NCBI GenBank assembly: GCA_017442585.1
Contig: JAFRZM010000051.1
Span: 1 to 38,072, forward strand
Direction of reading: 5' to 3'
DNA length: 38,072 nucleotides
Origin: Lachnospiraceae bacterium
GTDB taxonomy: Bacteria; Bacillota; Clostridia; Lachnospirales; Lachnospiraceae
Position numbers and translations under genes: made by a program. Shown one piece after another: positions 1 through 6,038 of this stretch (the stretch's first letter is position 1; each line of letters begins with the position of its first letter). The notes under the pieces were generated by a model. That model saw nothing but the letters and a program-made list of their open reading frames with translations, ran no database searches and was not told where the DNA came from.

Positions 1-1
1 A

Positions 2-37
2 AGAATCAAGCATGAATGGCGGTTAGAGATGGCCTGA
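2..37 (+). pseudogene. possible C-terminal end of a gene cut by the window edge
   Basis: The first bases can be read as eleven codons ending in TGA (RIKHEWRLEMA). It may be the tail of a gene that starts outside the window, or chance. Nothing else supports it and no family is recognisable. Confidence 0.15.
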
Positions 38-83
38 TAGGGGCCGTTTCTGACCACTTTATTATAAAAATCCGCCACAAAAA

Positions 84-126
84 GACAAAATGGTCTTGAG
101 AGCTATACGCTCAAGACCACTTTGTC
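84..126. terminator. strong hairpin, probable terminator
   Basis: A 17-bp stem (GACAAAATGGTCTTGAG, 84-100) pairs with 110-126 with one mismatch around a 9-nt loop. It is the first of three consecutive hairpins (84-126, 137-160, 204-235) downstream of the yoeB end. It lacks a long T-run, so it may be bidirectional or a remnant of an insertion boundary. Confidence 0.5.
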
Positions 127-135
127 TACAGTCTG

Positions 136-190
136 AAAGGAGACTTATTTAAAGTCTCCTTTTCTAAATTCACATATTTTATACACGCTT
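136..190. repeat. terminator repeat, copy A
   Basis: The hairpin GGAGACTT/AAGTCTCC is followed by TTTTCTAAATTCACATATTTT and a TACACG tail. The block recurs at 3554-3614 and 4521-4582. Copy A differs from the other two in the stem and at its 3' end, so it is the oldest or most diverged copy. The hairpin plus T-run would work as an intrinsic terminator. Confidence 0.8.
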
Positions 191-203
191 TTACCTGAAA
201 AAC

Positions 204-280
204 AAGGTCTGCGATGCGCTTGCATCGTAGACCTTAAAATTGACTTATATTAAAGGTTTAAGGATTTTTTGAAACTTCTA
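204..280. repeat. direct repeat R1: terminator hairpin plus gene-tail sequence
   Basis: A 14-bp stem (AAGGTCTGCGATGC at 204-217 with 222-235) is followed by a block that reads, on the minus strand, as FKKSLNL-stop. The same hairpin and tail (LKKSLNL-stop) recur at 942-1019 with roughly 85% identity by eye. The two copies bracket the YoeB-RelB module. The hairpin also lies just after the yoeB stop and would serve as its terminator. Confidence 0.75.
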
Positions 281-541
281 TTTATCACGGTAATGCGAAC
301 CACATTGCGCAATATTTATCGCATCATTCTCAATTTTAAAGACTATCCGATTCTTACTATCTATTCGCACACTCCAGTATCCTGAAAAATCCCCAATCAA
401 CGGCTCAGGCTTACCAGTACAATCATAACCATTTCTATCAATATCTTTAATTAATCTGTTAATCTTATTTAAGATTTTTTTATCTTGCTGCTGCCAATAG
501 CAATAATCCTCCCATGCATCGTCTGACCAGATTTTCTTCAA
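278..541 (-). CDS. yoeB: YoeB-type mRNA interferase toxin (Txe/YoeB family)
   Basis: The 87-residue protein has the full YoeB length and layout: N-terminal KKIWSDDAWEDYCYW, a central RINRLIKDI-like helix (NKINRLIKDI), the GKPEPLIGDFSGYWSVRID block and the C-terminal CGSHYRDK. The YWSVRID arginine, the FSGYWS turn and the terminal HYRDK carry the family's catalytic and A-site contacts. Such toxins cleave mRNA in the ribosome and are neutralised by a RelB/YefM-type antitoxin. The start is TTG, placed directly after the antitoxin TAA with a GAGGATGA ribosome site inside the antitoxin end, so translation is probably coupled. The gene ends next to repeat R1. The family call is firm; activity is inferred. 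Confidence 0.93.
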   Translation of the reverse strand: MKKIWSDDAWEDYCYWQQQDKKILNKINRLIKDIDRNGYDCTGKPEPLIGDFSGYWSVRIDSKNRIVFKIENDAINIAQCGSHYRDK

Positions 542-802
542 TTAATCATCCTCTTCGACGATTTCATGTTCTTTTCCTTTGCCAGAGTCCAACTGCTTTA
601 TGGATTTCTTTAATCTTTTCATATTATCGTTAGAATAAAACGGATCAGCCTTAATCTCAAACGGAAGCTTTTGCTCTCTGATTACGGCCTTAACGAACAT
701 GTTTACCGCAACAGAGGTGTTCATACCAACTTTAGAGCAGAACTCTTCAAATATCTTTTTGTCTTCGCTATTTACTCTTACACTTAATGTTGACTGTGAC
801 AT
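542..802 (-). CDS. relB: RelB/DinJ-family antitoxin
   Basis: The 86-residue protein has an N-terminal ribbon-helix-helix (SQSTLSVRVNSEDKKIFEEF), the segment MNTSVAVNMFVKAVIREQKLPFEI typical of RelB/DinJ, and a charged C-terminal toxin-wrapping tail. The start is taken at the ATG at 800-802 because AAAGGAGATGA lies at proper distance; an in-frame ATG at 823 has no such site. It lies immediately upstream of yoeB with no spacing. RelB/DinJ proteins are more often paired with RelE/YafQ, but pairing with YoeB also occurs. The ribbon-helix-helix would autorepress the operon, possibly through the inverted repeat at 836-859. Confidence 0.9.
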   Translation of the reverse strand: MSQSTLSVRVNSEDKKIFEEFCSKVGMNTSVAVNMFVKAVIREQKLPFEIKADPFYSNDNMKRLKKSIKQLDSGKGKEHEIVEEDD

Positions 803-835
803 AAAATCATCTCCTTTCTTCATTATTGTAACACC

Positions 836-882
836 ATTATCCTATTCTTGCAAGATAATGTATTATTACGTGTGACATTATA
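836..882 (-). promoter_or_regulatory. promoter/operator of the RelB-YoeB pair
   Basis: A TATAAT box (877-882, minus strand) lies upstream of relB; the -35 is weak. Just downstream are ATTATC (836-841) and GATAAT (854-859) as an inverted repeat, with the palindrome CTTGCAAG (847-854) inside it. The placement in the early transcribed region fits autorepression by the antitoxin; this is inference. Confidence 0.45.
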
Positions 883-941
883 TAACATTCTGTGATTTAT
901 GTGCGATATAGGGGAACGCGCGATATAGATGATTGCTAAAG

Positions 942-1019
942 AAGGTCTGCGATGTAGTTGCATCACAGACCTTAAAATTGACTTGTATTAAAGGTTTAAA
1001 GACTTTTTTAGTTCTTCTA
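942..1019. repeat. direct repeat R2: terminator hairpin plus nuclease-tail sequence
   Basis: This is the second copy of the 204-280 block. The stem AAGGTCTGCGATG (942-954) pairs imperfectly with the arm ending at 972, followed by the same CTTAAAATTGACTT..TATTAAAGGTTTAA sequence. Here the tail is in frame with the longer nuclease-like remnant at 988-1074, so R2 probably preserves the original context and R1 the derived one. Confidence 0.7.
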
Positions 1020-1074
1020 TCTTCTCGATTGAAAGGTTTGTGTATTGTGCGATTTTTTCGATTGAGAGGTTATT
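988..1074 (-). pseudogene. C-terminal remnant of an Rpn-family (PD-(D/E)XK) recombination-promoting nuclease/transposase-like gene
   Basis: Minus-strand translation gives NNLSIEKIAQYTNLSIEKI then EELKKSLNL-stop, about 28 codons. The doubled LSIEKI helix motif is characteristic of the C-terminus of Rpn/PDDEXK-transposase-like proteins common in Clostridia. No start codon or upstream domain remains: it is preceded by an in-frame TGA and fused to the toxin stub at 1070-1171. It is a decayed fragment; the family assignment rests only on the tail. Confidence 0.5.
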
Positions 1075-1171
1075 TCATCTTGTTTTCATAATCCTCAAGA
1101 AAATGAAATATATTATCTATTACAGCTTTATTGCCGTCAATACGACAAAGTATAAAGTAATCATGATGAAG
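1070..1171 (-). pseudogene. C-terminal stub of a RelE/ParE-family toxin
   Basis: Thirty-three codons (including YFILCRIDGNKAVIDNIFHF and LEDYENKMK-stop) match the last strand and helix of RelE/ParE-type toxins: a YRIDG-like beta turn, then VIDNIFHFLEDYE. The frame is closed upstream by TGA at 1172-1174, only about 10 nt after the stop of the intact antitoxin at 1183. The toxin's first two thirds are therefore deleted. The antitoxin upstream survives as an orphan. Confidence 0.6.
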
Positions 1172-1182
1172 TCAGAATCACT

Positions 1183-1476
1183 TTATAAGCCATACTTAGC
1201 CCTCTCCTCTGCAACAAATAGATCGGCATCTATATATTTACCTTCGGAATAATGCTTTCTTGATGTATCAAGTCTCGATAGCATTTCTTCCTCAGACAGC
1301 GGTCTATATGGATTAACCGGAGTTTTTTTAATTTCAAACGGAAAGCCATTATATGCAACTGCCTGTGTCAAAAACATGCGTATTGCAGTTGTCGTATCCG
1401 TCCCAAGCTCCTTAAAAAGGTTATCGGATTTTGTCTTTAATTCATCATCTACTCTAACTTGTATCATACTTGCCAT
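1183..1476 (-). CDS. RelB/DinJ-family antitoxin, orphan
   Basis: The 97-residue protein starts with a ribbon-helix-helix (MASMIQVRVDDELKTKSDNL), followed by the RelB/DinJ signature TDTTTAIRMFLTQAVAYNG and FPFEIKKTPVNPYRPLSEEE. The start at 1476 has an AAGGAGGAAAAATT site. A toxin should follow, but only a C-terminal stub is left (1070-1171), so this antitoxin now stands alone. It could still bind DNA or neutralise a related toxin elsewhere. The paralogous relB at 542-802 is clearly divergent, so the two are not recent duplicates. Confidence 0.88.
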   Translation of the reverse strand: MASMIQVRVDDELKTKSDNLFKELGTDTTTAIRMFLTQAVAYNGFPFEIKKTPVNPYRPLSEEEMLSRLDTSRKHYSEGKYIDADLFVAEERAKYGL

Positions 1477-1504
1477 AATTTTTCCTCCTTATGCATGTTC
1501 TTTA

Positions 1505-1523
1505 TATGCAATATAATAGCATA
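1505..1523 (-). promoter_or_regulatory. inverted repeat over the orphan antitoxin promoter
   Basis: TATGC (1505-1509) and GCATA (1519-1523) flank AATATAATA. On the minus strand a TATTAT-like -10 falls inside the repeat. This is a plausible autoregulatory operator for the antitoxin at 1183-1476; the -35 is not clear. Confidence 0.35.
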
Positions 1524-1584
1524 TTTATTATTATTTTCATACTGTATTAATATAAATATATTGTATTAATTGATTAAAAGAGAA

Positions 1585-1617
1585 ACTGCCTGCGGTATAC
1601 ACCGCAGGCGGTTGTTT
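1585..1617. terminator. bidirectional-type terminator hairpin
   Basis: GCCTGCGGT (1588-1596) pairs with ACCGCAGGC (1601-1609) around ATAC, with T-rich sequence on both sides. It lies downstream of the 1712-1924 gene on the minus strand. Confidence 0.7.
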
Positions 1618-1711
1618 TGAACCGTTAAGGTATTAAGAATAAGTTGTTTTTTAGAATTATAAAGATTTAATAGAATTAGTTTTCTTGTAAAGAGCAATCA
1701 TTTTGACGCTT

Positions 1712-1924
1712 TTATTCGTTATCACGTCTTACGATTAAGTTGCCGTCTTCGTCATAATCACTGGATTTTTGCATACGTCCGGTATCGGGATCGAAGAAGT
1801 CGTCAGACCCGAGCGATTGCTCATATTTTTCTTCTGCATCGCGCAGTATTATCTCCTTAATCCATACTACGTACCCGCGATTAATAGTCCCATCCTTATT
1901 AATCGCACTGATTTTCTCGTCCAT
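1712..1924 (-). CDS. small hypothetical protein
   Basis: The 70-residue acidic protein (MDEKISAINKDGTINRGYVV..) is not recognised. It starts at ATG after GGGGGACATT, a fair ribosome site, and is followed by the hairpin at 1585-1617, so it looks like a self-contained gene. The C-terminal half is rich in Asp/Glu with a DPDTGR..DEDGNL pattern. It has no membrane segment or cysteine motif. It sits in an accessory strip with toxin-antitoxin genes, but no partner is visible. It could be a remnant of a larger reading frame. Confidence 0.45.
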   Translation of the reverse strand: MDEKISAINKDGTINRGYVVWIKEIILRDAEEKYEQSLGSDDFFDPDTGRMQKSSDYDEDGNLIVRRDNE

Positions 1925-2175
1925 AATGTCCCCCTGTTATTTCTCATTTCTAATCTAATTATGGAATGCGACTAAAGATTATTAGTCAAGATTTGATATG
2001 CCTTCGCATATGCATAATAGATTTCGTTCGTTATTCACCGAACAAATTAAATATATCATTTCTGTGAATATTCTGCAAGTGATTTATTAATTTTTTTTAT
2101 ATTTTTTATTGACTCAATAAAACAGGGGACGTACTATACACCCCCTGCTTATCGTTAATAATCTTATATTTATTG
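1925..2175. other. gene-free stretch with hairpins
   Basis: This AT-rich spacer holds a small stem ATATGC/GCATAT around CTTC (1996-2011) and, at its right edge, the terminator of the aminotransferase gene (2123-2147). No other gene is supportable. Confidence 0.5.
2112..2147 (-). terminator. intrinsic terminator of the DegT aminotransferase gene
   Basis: On the minus strand CAGGGG/CCCCTG arms (2142-2147 and 2123-2128) are followed by TTTTATT. It is about 30 nt past the 2176 stop. Confidence 0.75.
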
Positions 2176-3450
2176 TTATTCAAAACAACTCTTTATTGCT
2201 TCTATTACGACATCCTGCTCTTCCGGTTTCATGTTGATATCGCTTGGAAGGCAAAGACCTCTTTCAAAGATATCCATTCCGATGTCGTTTACGCCGCCCT
2301 CAATATAAGCATTTGTTTTGGCACGTCCGTCACCGTCACGTGTTATGAATGGATTCAATCTATAAATCGGCTGCATGTGCATCGGCTTCCAGATTGGTCT
2401 ACCTTCTGCATTTATTGAAGCCATTTTCTCGAGGATTTCTGTCGGGCAGGTTTTACCCGGTTCTGTAATGTATAACGCTTCCTTTTCGGAGCGCACCTGC
2501 TTACACATAGCTTGCCTTTCGATTATCATGCATGATAACCAGTAGTTTGGCACTGCCTTACCTTCTTCAAATGGATTCATCTTGACAGGTAAATTTGCTT
2601 TTTCAAATGCTTCCTTATATCTATAGTAGATGGCCTTTTTCCTGTCTGTGTGCTCCTGTAAGTACGGTAACTGTCCGCGAATTACACCGGCAATGACGTT
2701 ACTCATTCTGTAGTTATATCCGATTTCTTCGTGCTGATACCAGTGTGCGGCTTCTCTGGCCTGCGTGGACCACTTACGTACCTTGTCGGAATCTTCCCTT
2801 GTATGTAAAAGTATCGCTCCGCCCGAAGATCCGGTGATTAACTTATTACCGTTAAATGATATTACGCCGTAGTCTCCGAATGTTCCGCAATACTTACCGT
2901 TATATGTCGCATTCATTGCTTCTGCGGCGTCTTCTATTATGAGTGCGTCATGCTCTTTACAGATTGCGCGGATTTCATCAATCTTACCCGGCACTCCGTA
3001 AAGATGTGCTACAACTACAAGTCTTACTTCAGGATAAAGCTCAAACGCTTTCTTTAAGGCGATTGGATCCATGTTCCATGTATCATACTCTGTATCGATA
3101 AGGATAGGGATTCCACCTTCGTATGTTACAGGGTTAACCGTTGCATCAAAGGTCATATCTGAGCAAAATACGTATCTTCCTTCTAATGCTCCGTGTCCTA
3201 CGCTTGGGCGGCCGTATAATCTCTCTCCCGCAAGCTTCATTGCCATATGGAGTGCTGCAGTTCCTGCTGAAAGTCCGACAACAAACTCGGCTCCAAAGCT
3301 TTTGCCTATTTCTTCTTCTATCGCATTAATATTCGTACCGGCTGTTGTCATCCAGTTGGTATCATATGCTTCCTTTATATACTTAAGCTCGTCTCCGTGC
3401 ATGCAAGGCGATGCAAGGAATACTTTATTCTTCAACGGTTTAATCTCCAT
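2176..3450 (-). CDS. DegT/DnrJ/EryC1/StrS family PLP-dependent sugar aminotransferase
   Basis: The 424-residue protein has fold-type I aminotransferase features: GLSAGTAALHMAMKL (cofactor phosphate contact), DMTFDATVNPV, LIDTEYDTWNMDP, VVVAHLYGVPGKID, IIEDAAEAMNATYNGK and SFNGNKLITGSSGG, whose Lys (about residue 203) forms the Schiff base with PLP. EIGYNYRMSNV.. is the usual substrate/dimer segment. Family members transaminate nucleotide-linked keto-sugars for surface glycans. The close resemblance to PglE/bacillosamine-type enzymes is suggestive only. The gene is full length with an AAAGGTGGCG ribosome site. No dehydratase, glycosyltransferase or flippase neighbour is present, which is unusual for this family. 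Confidence 0.9.
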   Translation of the reverse strand: MEIKPLKNKVFLASPCMHGDELKYIKEAYDTNWMTTAGTNINAIEEEIGKSFGAEFVVGLSAGTAALHMAMKLAGERLYGRPSVGHGALEGRYVFCSDMTFDATVNPVTYEGGIPILIDTEYDTWNMDPIALKKAFELYPEVRLVVVAHLYGVPGKIDEIRAICKEHDALIIEDAAEAMNATYNGKYCGTFGDYGVISFNGNKLITGSSGGAILLHTREDSDKVRKWSTQAREAAHWYQHEEIGYNYRMSNVIAGVIRGQLPYLQEHTDRKKAIYYRYKEAFEKANLPVKMNPFEEGKAVPNYWLSCMIIERQAMCKQVRSEKEALYITEPGKTCPTEILEKMASINAEGRPIWKPMHMQPIYRLNPFITRDGDGRAKTNAYIEGGVNDIGMDIFERGLCLPSDINMKPEEQDVVIEAIKSCFE

Positions 3451-3491
3451 ATCGGCGCCACCTTTCGTTGTTCATCTAAATATAAACCGAC

Positions 3492-3536
3492 ATCAGCCAA
3501 ACCACTGATATTCGATATAATTATTCATCGGCTGAT
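3492..3536 (-). promoter_or_regulatory. inverted repeat in the aminotransferase leader/promoter
   Basis: ATCAGCC (3492-3498) and GGCTGAT (3530-3536) bracket an AT-rich stretch containing a TATATC-like -10 on the minus strand. It could be an operator or a leader hairpin; evidence is limited to the repeat. Confidence 0.3.
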
Positions 3537-3553
3537 CACACAAACATTATAAT

Positions 3554-3614
3554 AAAAAAGGAGACTTATTTAAAGCCTCCTTTTCTAAATTCACATATTT
3601 TCTACACGAATTAT
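3554..3614. repeat. terminator repeat, copy B
   Basis: Almost identical to copy C (4521-4582): about 59 of 60 positions agree, the one clear difference lying in the hairpin loop. It includes the GGAGACTT..AAGCCTCC hairpin, the TTCTAAATTCACATATTTTC block and the ACACGAATTATC end. It lies downstream of the DUF2442 gene; B and C therefore flank the DUF4160-DUF2442 pair as direct repeats. Confidence 0.85.
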
Positions 3615-3672
3615 CCTGCCGACGTATATGCCCCAAATCCAATATGTATACATATGTTATTTCGTGTTATAT

Positions 3673-4134
3673 TTAGCCCATATTAAAGGGTAAGGCTTTC
3701 TCTCCTTTTGGTTCACCGTACTCTCGACGCATTGCTTCTGCTGATATTACCCACTGTTTTCCATATTTACATGCATCGACACCGTTAATTAGTTTCCCAT
3801 ATGCTATCGCTTTACGCAGTGTACTTTCATTTAAACCCCATATCTCTGTTGCATCTGTAAATGCCATCAAACCATCAAATGGTGTCTCTACTGTTTTTCC
3901 ATTAGCGTATAGCTCATCACAAGATAAATCAAGTTCATCATTCCAAATTATACCATATCCGCCGAAGTCTACTTCTACACTCTCAAATAAAGCTCTATCA
4001 TCTTGCAAATCTTTAAATTGCACCCATTTAGAAAATAAAGGCGTTATGTCATATATCTTTGTTACTCCTTCTGCGAATTGAACGCTCAAGCAATTATTCT
4101 GTAATGCATTAACTGCTTTAACTTTATGAAACAT
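3673..4134 (-). CDS. DUF2442 domain protein with C-terminal helix-turn-helix
   Basis: The 153-residue protein begins with a DUF2442 domain (about 1-80: KVKAVNALQNNCLSVQFAEG, YDITPLFSKW, VEVDFGGYGIIWNDELDLS) and continues into a DNA-binding-like segment (about 90-140: TDATEIWGLNESTLRKAIAY, then WVISAEAMRREYG), resembling a MerR/excisionase-type helix-turn-helix. It lies 25 bp after the DUF4160 gene on the same strand. DUF2442 and DUF4160 are commonly adjacent and have been predicted as a toxin-antitoxin-like pair; the DNA-binding tail suits the antitoxin/repressor role. The biochemical function is unproven. Confidence 0.82.
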   Translation of the reverse strand: MFHKVKAVNALQNNCLSVQFAEGVTKIYDITPLFSKWVQFKDLQDDRALFESVEVDFGGYGIIWNDELDLSCDELYANGKTVETPFDGLMAFTDATEIWGLNESTLRKAIAYGKLINGVDACKYGKQWVISAEAMRREYGEPKGEKALPFNMG

Positions 4135-4159
4135 AGTATCACCTGCTTTCTAATTATCC

Positions 4160-4411
4160 CTACAATGGTGGTAACTGCTTAAACACTTGCGTTTTCCACA
4201 TCTGGATAAGCTCATTCTTATGCTGTCCTATCCATTGCTTAACCAATGCCAAGTCCTTCAGTGGTAATTCACCATCCAATATTTCACCCGAATCAATACT
4301 TATTGCTGCTACTTTTTCACCATGCGTAGCATGTATGTGTGGCGGATTGTGTTCCGCCTGTTGAAAATACATTTTAATAATTATGCCATTAAATCTAGAT
4401 ATTACCGGCAT
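4160..4411 (-). CDS. DUF4160 domain protein, likely partner of DUF2442
   Basis: The 83-residue protein covers the whole DUF4160 domain: MPVISRFNGIIIKMYFQQAE, HNPPHIHATHGEKVAAI with the conserved HNPPHIHA histidines, then GELPLKDLALVKQWIGQHKN. The paired histidines could bind metal or act in catalysis, but this is unknown. It is first in a two-gene operon with DUF2442, behind a TTGACT-17-TACAAT promoter with a perfect palindrome in the spacer. By analogy with toxin-antitoxin pairs this is the candidate effector. It has an AAAGGAGC ribosome site. Confidence 0.85.
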   Translation of the reverse strand: MPVISRFNGIIIKMYFQQAEHNPPHIHATHGEKVAAISIDSGEILDGELPLKDLALVKQWIGQHKNELIQMWKTQVFKQLPPL

Positions 4412-4438
4412 AAAGCTCCTTTCCTACTCTCCGCTTTT

Positions 4439-4467
4439 ATTGTATCACGTTTCCGTGATAAAGTCAA
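4439..4467 (-). promoter_or_regulatory. promoter with embedded palindromic operator for DUF4160-DUF2442
   Basis: Minus-strand TTGACT (4462-4467), 17-bp spacer, TACAAT (4439-4444). The spacer holds the perfect inverted repeat TATCACG-TTTC-CGTGATA (4443-4460), overlapping the -10. A bound dimer would block RNA polymerase, which fits autorepression by the helix-turn-helix protein of the operon. Confidence 0.75.
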
Positions 4468-4520
4468 TTATGAGTTTTACCTTGCATTAAAGGCTACTAA
4501 CAATATCTCTTTTATTGCAT

Positions 4521-4582
4521 AAAAAAGGAGACTTATTTTAAGCCTCCTTTTCTAAATTCACATATTTTCTACACGAATTATC
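4521..4582. repeat. terminator repeat, copy C
   Basis: It contains the GGAGACTT..AAGCCTCC hairpin and T-run and reaches into the last codon of the DUF5692 gene (stop 4578-4580). This suggests that C is the original terminator of the hyp operon and that B and A are displaced copies. Confidence 0.85.
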
Positions 4583-5653
4583 TTCTTGCCATTGCCTGCT
4601 CGAAGTCTCTTGTGCCTACGAAGATCTCATTCTTATACGGGTTCTTCTTCTGCTCGATTGAACGCTTAATAATTACTGCAAGGCATAATACGTTTGCTAC
4701 GATTGCCGCGATGGCTACAACGCCTTGTGCTGTCGGATTAGCAACGATGCCTGCTGCCTCAAGCTCTGCCGCAGATGTCATCTTTGTCATATCGAATGCC
4801 GTTACGCCGTTAGCAACTGCGTTTCCATAAAGTGACGGTAACACTGAGAACGGCTCCGTGATCTGGAAGAGCGGGAAAACTTGAGCAAACATACACCAGA
4901 TGGCCAAAGTATTTGCACGGTTCTGGATCCATCCGCCCTTGTTCCATAATGCGTTTGCAAATGTAGGAGCGAGGAGCAATGCCACGCCGCAGTACCATGT
5001 ATGTGTCGGAAGATTACAATATGTGTACTCGAAATTCCATACATCGTATGCAATGATAAACCATATTGTCATATCAGGCCAAAGCATATCATCTTTCTTC
5101 TTGGATGAATAAATGCCCCACAACCTGTCATGCAAAGGATATTGATTACACCGGCAAGTGCGTTTACTACGTTCCACCAGCCACCGTATAACCATACATT
5201 TTCTGATGAGAACCACCAGCCACCTGCCATACCGCCTGCTGCAAAACCGTTTACTGCAGATTCGATATCTGAACCTACGGCAATAAGGATGTTGATTGCA
5301 ACGATTACGAATGGCCATGGTTTAAACCATTCTTTCTTGCCGATTCCCCAGCCGTACTTTATCATTATGAAACCTACGCAGCCTATATCTGCGGCATAAA
5401 GCTTTGCGTAATGGAACCAACCGTTCATGTAAAGAACTGTCTGGTTATTTACTGCCCAGTCCGCACCTGCTTTTGCGCCAAGGTTTACTGCAATGAAATA
5501 AATTGTTAAGAGTAACGGCAATACAACGAATACGCCGACTCCACCGATCTTTGTTCTTCTTCCGATCTCATTCATAAGAATAAGGCCTACGAATACGAGA
5601 ACAAAGCCAAGTAACTGCATCATGGCCTGATCGCCATAAAGCTGAAATAACAT
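4578..5653 (-). pseudogene. DUF5692 family membrane protein, interrupted by a frameshift
   Basis: Two overlapping minus-strand frames together give one ~358-residue polytopic membrane protein. The first part runs from MLFQLYGDQAMMQ (ATG 5651-5653, AAAGGAGGCG site) to ILCMTGCG near 5117. The second continues GIYSSKKKDDMLWPDMTIWF to the end (DFEQAMARR). The switch lies at the CCCC run 5116-5119 (GGGG in the mRNA): one extra G would restore the frame. Conserved aromatic segments (GYWW/NVWLYGGWW, ANALWNKGGWIQN, HTWYCGVALL) and about eight hydrophobic stretches fit DUF5692, whose function is unknown. It is last in the hypB-oxidoreductase-hypA operon. It could be a true pseudogene, a phase-variable tract or a sequencing error. 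Confidence 0.75.
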
Positions 5654-5690
5654 AGGAACGCCTCCTTTAAATAATATCAAGAAATTTATC

Positions 5691-6035
5691 TTAACATCCG
5701 GCAATTTCTTTAATCATAAACTCATTACCGGTATAAAGATACGTATTAGTGCTTCCACATTTAGGACATGTCTTTCCGTGTTTAACGGTATCATACATTT
5801 CTTTACAATCTTCACAATACGTCACCGCTTCTATAGGTTCAACTATAAGCTCACATTTCTTAAACAGCTCTTCTTTTTCTCTTGCCCACATAAAACAATC
5901 CGTTAGATATGAAGGTATAACACCGGATACTGTTCCAAGTTGTAATGTAATTGATTGTAAATCTGTAATTTCATTTTCCTCACAGACTTTTCTCACATCG
6001 TCCATAACATGAAATACTACGCCAAGTTCATGCAT
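5691..6035 (-). CDS. hypA: HypA-type nickel metallochaperone
   Basis: The 114-residue protein starts MHELGV, with the His2/Glu3 nickel site of HypA, and has the zinc knuckle pair YCEDC (about 78-82) and CPKCG (about 95-99). LQSITLQLGTVSGVIPSYL fits the HypA fold. HypA with HypB delivers nickel into [NiFe]-hydrogenase and some other nickel enzymes. Translation starts 3 nt after the oxidoreductase stop with GGGAGTAAATT, so it is co-transcribed with it. No hydrogenase gene or hypC-F is in the window, so the client enzyme is unknown. The family call is firm. Confidence 0.88.
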   Translation of the reverse strand: MHELGVVFHVMDDVRKVCEENEITDLQSITLQLGTVSGVIPSYLTDCFMWAREKEELFKKCELIVEPIEAVTYCEDCKEMYDTVKHGKTCPKCGSTNTYLYTGNEFMIKEIAGC

Positions 6036-6038
6036 AAT

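Noticed and set aside
1040-1252. Plus-strand open frame across the decayed toxin region
   Set aside because: It is antisense to the toxin and nuclease remnants and to the end of the antitoxin gene, has no ribosome site and no family pattern.
136-4582. Terminator repeats A, B and C as a CRISPR array
   Set aside because: Only three copies, far apart and unevenly spaced, with genes between them; no cas genes.
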